Shown: piece by piece, positions 5,588-6,084 of the stretch
Numbering within the stretch: position 1 is the stretch's first letter
Layout: the number at the start of each line of letters is the position of its first letter
NCBI GenBank assembly: GCA_022712845.1
Contig: JAFLJV010000046.1
Coordinates: 1 to 6,084, forward strand
DNA length: 6,084 nt
Source of the DNA: Sulfurimonas sp.
GTDB taxonomy: Bacteria > Campylobacterota > Campylobacteria > Campylobacterales > Sulfurimonadaceae
Reading direction: 5' to 3'
Made by a program: the position numbers and the translations under genes
The notes under the pieces: generated by a model
The model's input: the letters and a program-made list of their open reading frames with translations, nothing else
What the model was told of the DNA's origin: nothing
Databases searched by the model: none

Positions 5588-6084
5588 ATGACTAAGTATA
5601 TTTTTGTTACAGGTGGTGTTTTAAGTTCTCTTGGTAAAGGGATTACTGCTGCTAGTGTTGGCACCCTTTTAAAACATTCTGGCAAAAAAATTGGTATGTT
5701 AAAAATAGATCCATATATCAATGTTGATCCTGGAACAATGTCGCCACTTGAACATGGTGAAGTTTTTGTTACAACAGATGGTGCTGAGACAGATTTAGAT
5801 ATTGGAAATTATGAAAGATTTTTAGACACTTCATTTTTAAAATCTTCTAACTTCACAACTGGTCAAGTTTACTCTAGTGTTATTGAACGTGAAAGAGCTG
5901 GTGGTTATCTTGGTCAAACTATACAAGTTGTTCCTCATATTGTTGGTGAAATTGTAAATCGTATAAAAAAAGCTGGTAAAGGTCATGAAATTCTTGTTGT
6001 TGAGCTTGGTGGAACAGTTGGAGATATAGAGGGTCTTCCTTTTATGGAAGCTATTCGTCAGATGAAACATGATGATGATGTAGC
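5588..6084 (+). CDS. pyrG: CTP synthase, N-terminal part (3' end outside window)
   Basis: CTP synthase (EC 6.3.4.2) makes CTP from UTP, ATP and glutamine in pyrimidine nucleotide synthesis, in the cytoplasm. The window holds 165 complete codons of the amidoligase domain, about 30% of a normal protein of roughly 540 residues; the glutaminase domain is cut off. The translation begins [20 protein letters not shown] and contains the phosphate-binding SSLGKGI (13-19), [13 protein letters not shown] (41-53), [18 protein letters not shown] (56-73), NFTTGQVYS (88-96), VVPHI (114-118) and [20 protein letters not shown] (138-157). D71 and E139 correspond to the Mg2+-binding Asp72 and Glu140 of the E. 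coli enzyme, allowing for one residue less at the N-terminus. No frameshift or missing key residue is seen. It is divergent from the antiporter operon and has its own promoter and GGAG ribosome binding site, so it is probably expressed separately. Confidence 0.97.
   Translation, partial: MTKYIFVTGGVLSSLGKGITAASVGTLLKHSGKKIGMLKIDPYINVDPGTMSPLEHGEVFVTTDGAETDLDIGNYERFLDTSFLKSSNFTTGQVYSSVIERERAGGYLGQTIQVVPHIVGEIVNRIKKAGKGHEILVVELGGTVGDIEGLPFMEAIRQMKHDDDV

Noticed and set aside
5837..6070. Open frame of 77 codons on the minus strand
   Set aside because: It is antisense to the highly conserved pyrG coding sequence; the low-complexity Asn/Thr/Ser-rich product is typical of a shadow frame.

Overview
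The window is A/T-rich DNA (about a quarter to a third G+C where I counted by hand) that most resembles a free-living Campylobacterota (epsilonproteobacterial) genome of the Sulfurimonas/Arcobacter kind. This is inferred from composition and the style of the proteins; no marker in the window fixes the genus.

Layout from left to right. Positions 1-932 (+) hold the 3' part of an unrecognised gene whose beginning lies outside the window. It is built from at least two, perhaps three, divergent modules of about 98 residues, and is clearly more A/T-rich than the rest. It runs tail-to-tail into a minus-strand gene set, overlapping its last gene by 21 bases. Positions 912-5457 (-) are one tightly packed unit, read from right to left: a Kef-type cation/proton antiporter with an RCK domain, a HAD-IIB (Cof-like) sugar-phosphate-type phosphatase, a GluP/FucP-family sugar:proton symporter, and a YeaD-like D-hexose-6-phosphate mutarotase. 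Gaps are 1 nt or overlaps, so the four genes are probably co-transcribed. Positions 5458-5587 are a 130-nt divergent promoter region. Positions 5588-6084 (+) are the first 165 codons of pyrG (CTP synthase), cut by the window end.

The three sugar-related genes make a small hexose module: import by symport, anomer interconversion of hexose 6-phosphate, and a phosphatase that could trim sugar phosphates. No sugar kinase or glycolytic enzyme is present here, so the pathway it feeds is open. The antiporter heads the same unit, which may tie cation/proton balance to proton-coupled sugar uptake or may simply be co-location. No RNA gene, insertion sequence or CRISPR array was seen. The least explained object is the repeat protein at the left edge; nothing in the window amounts to a demonstrably new system.
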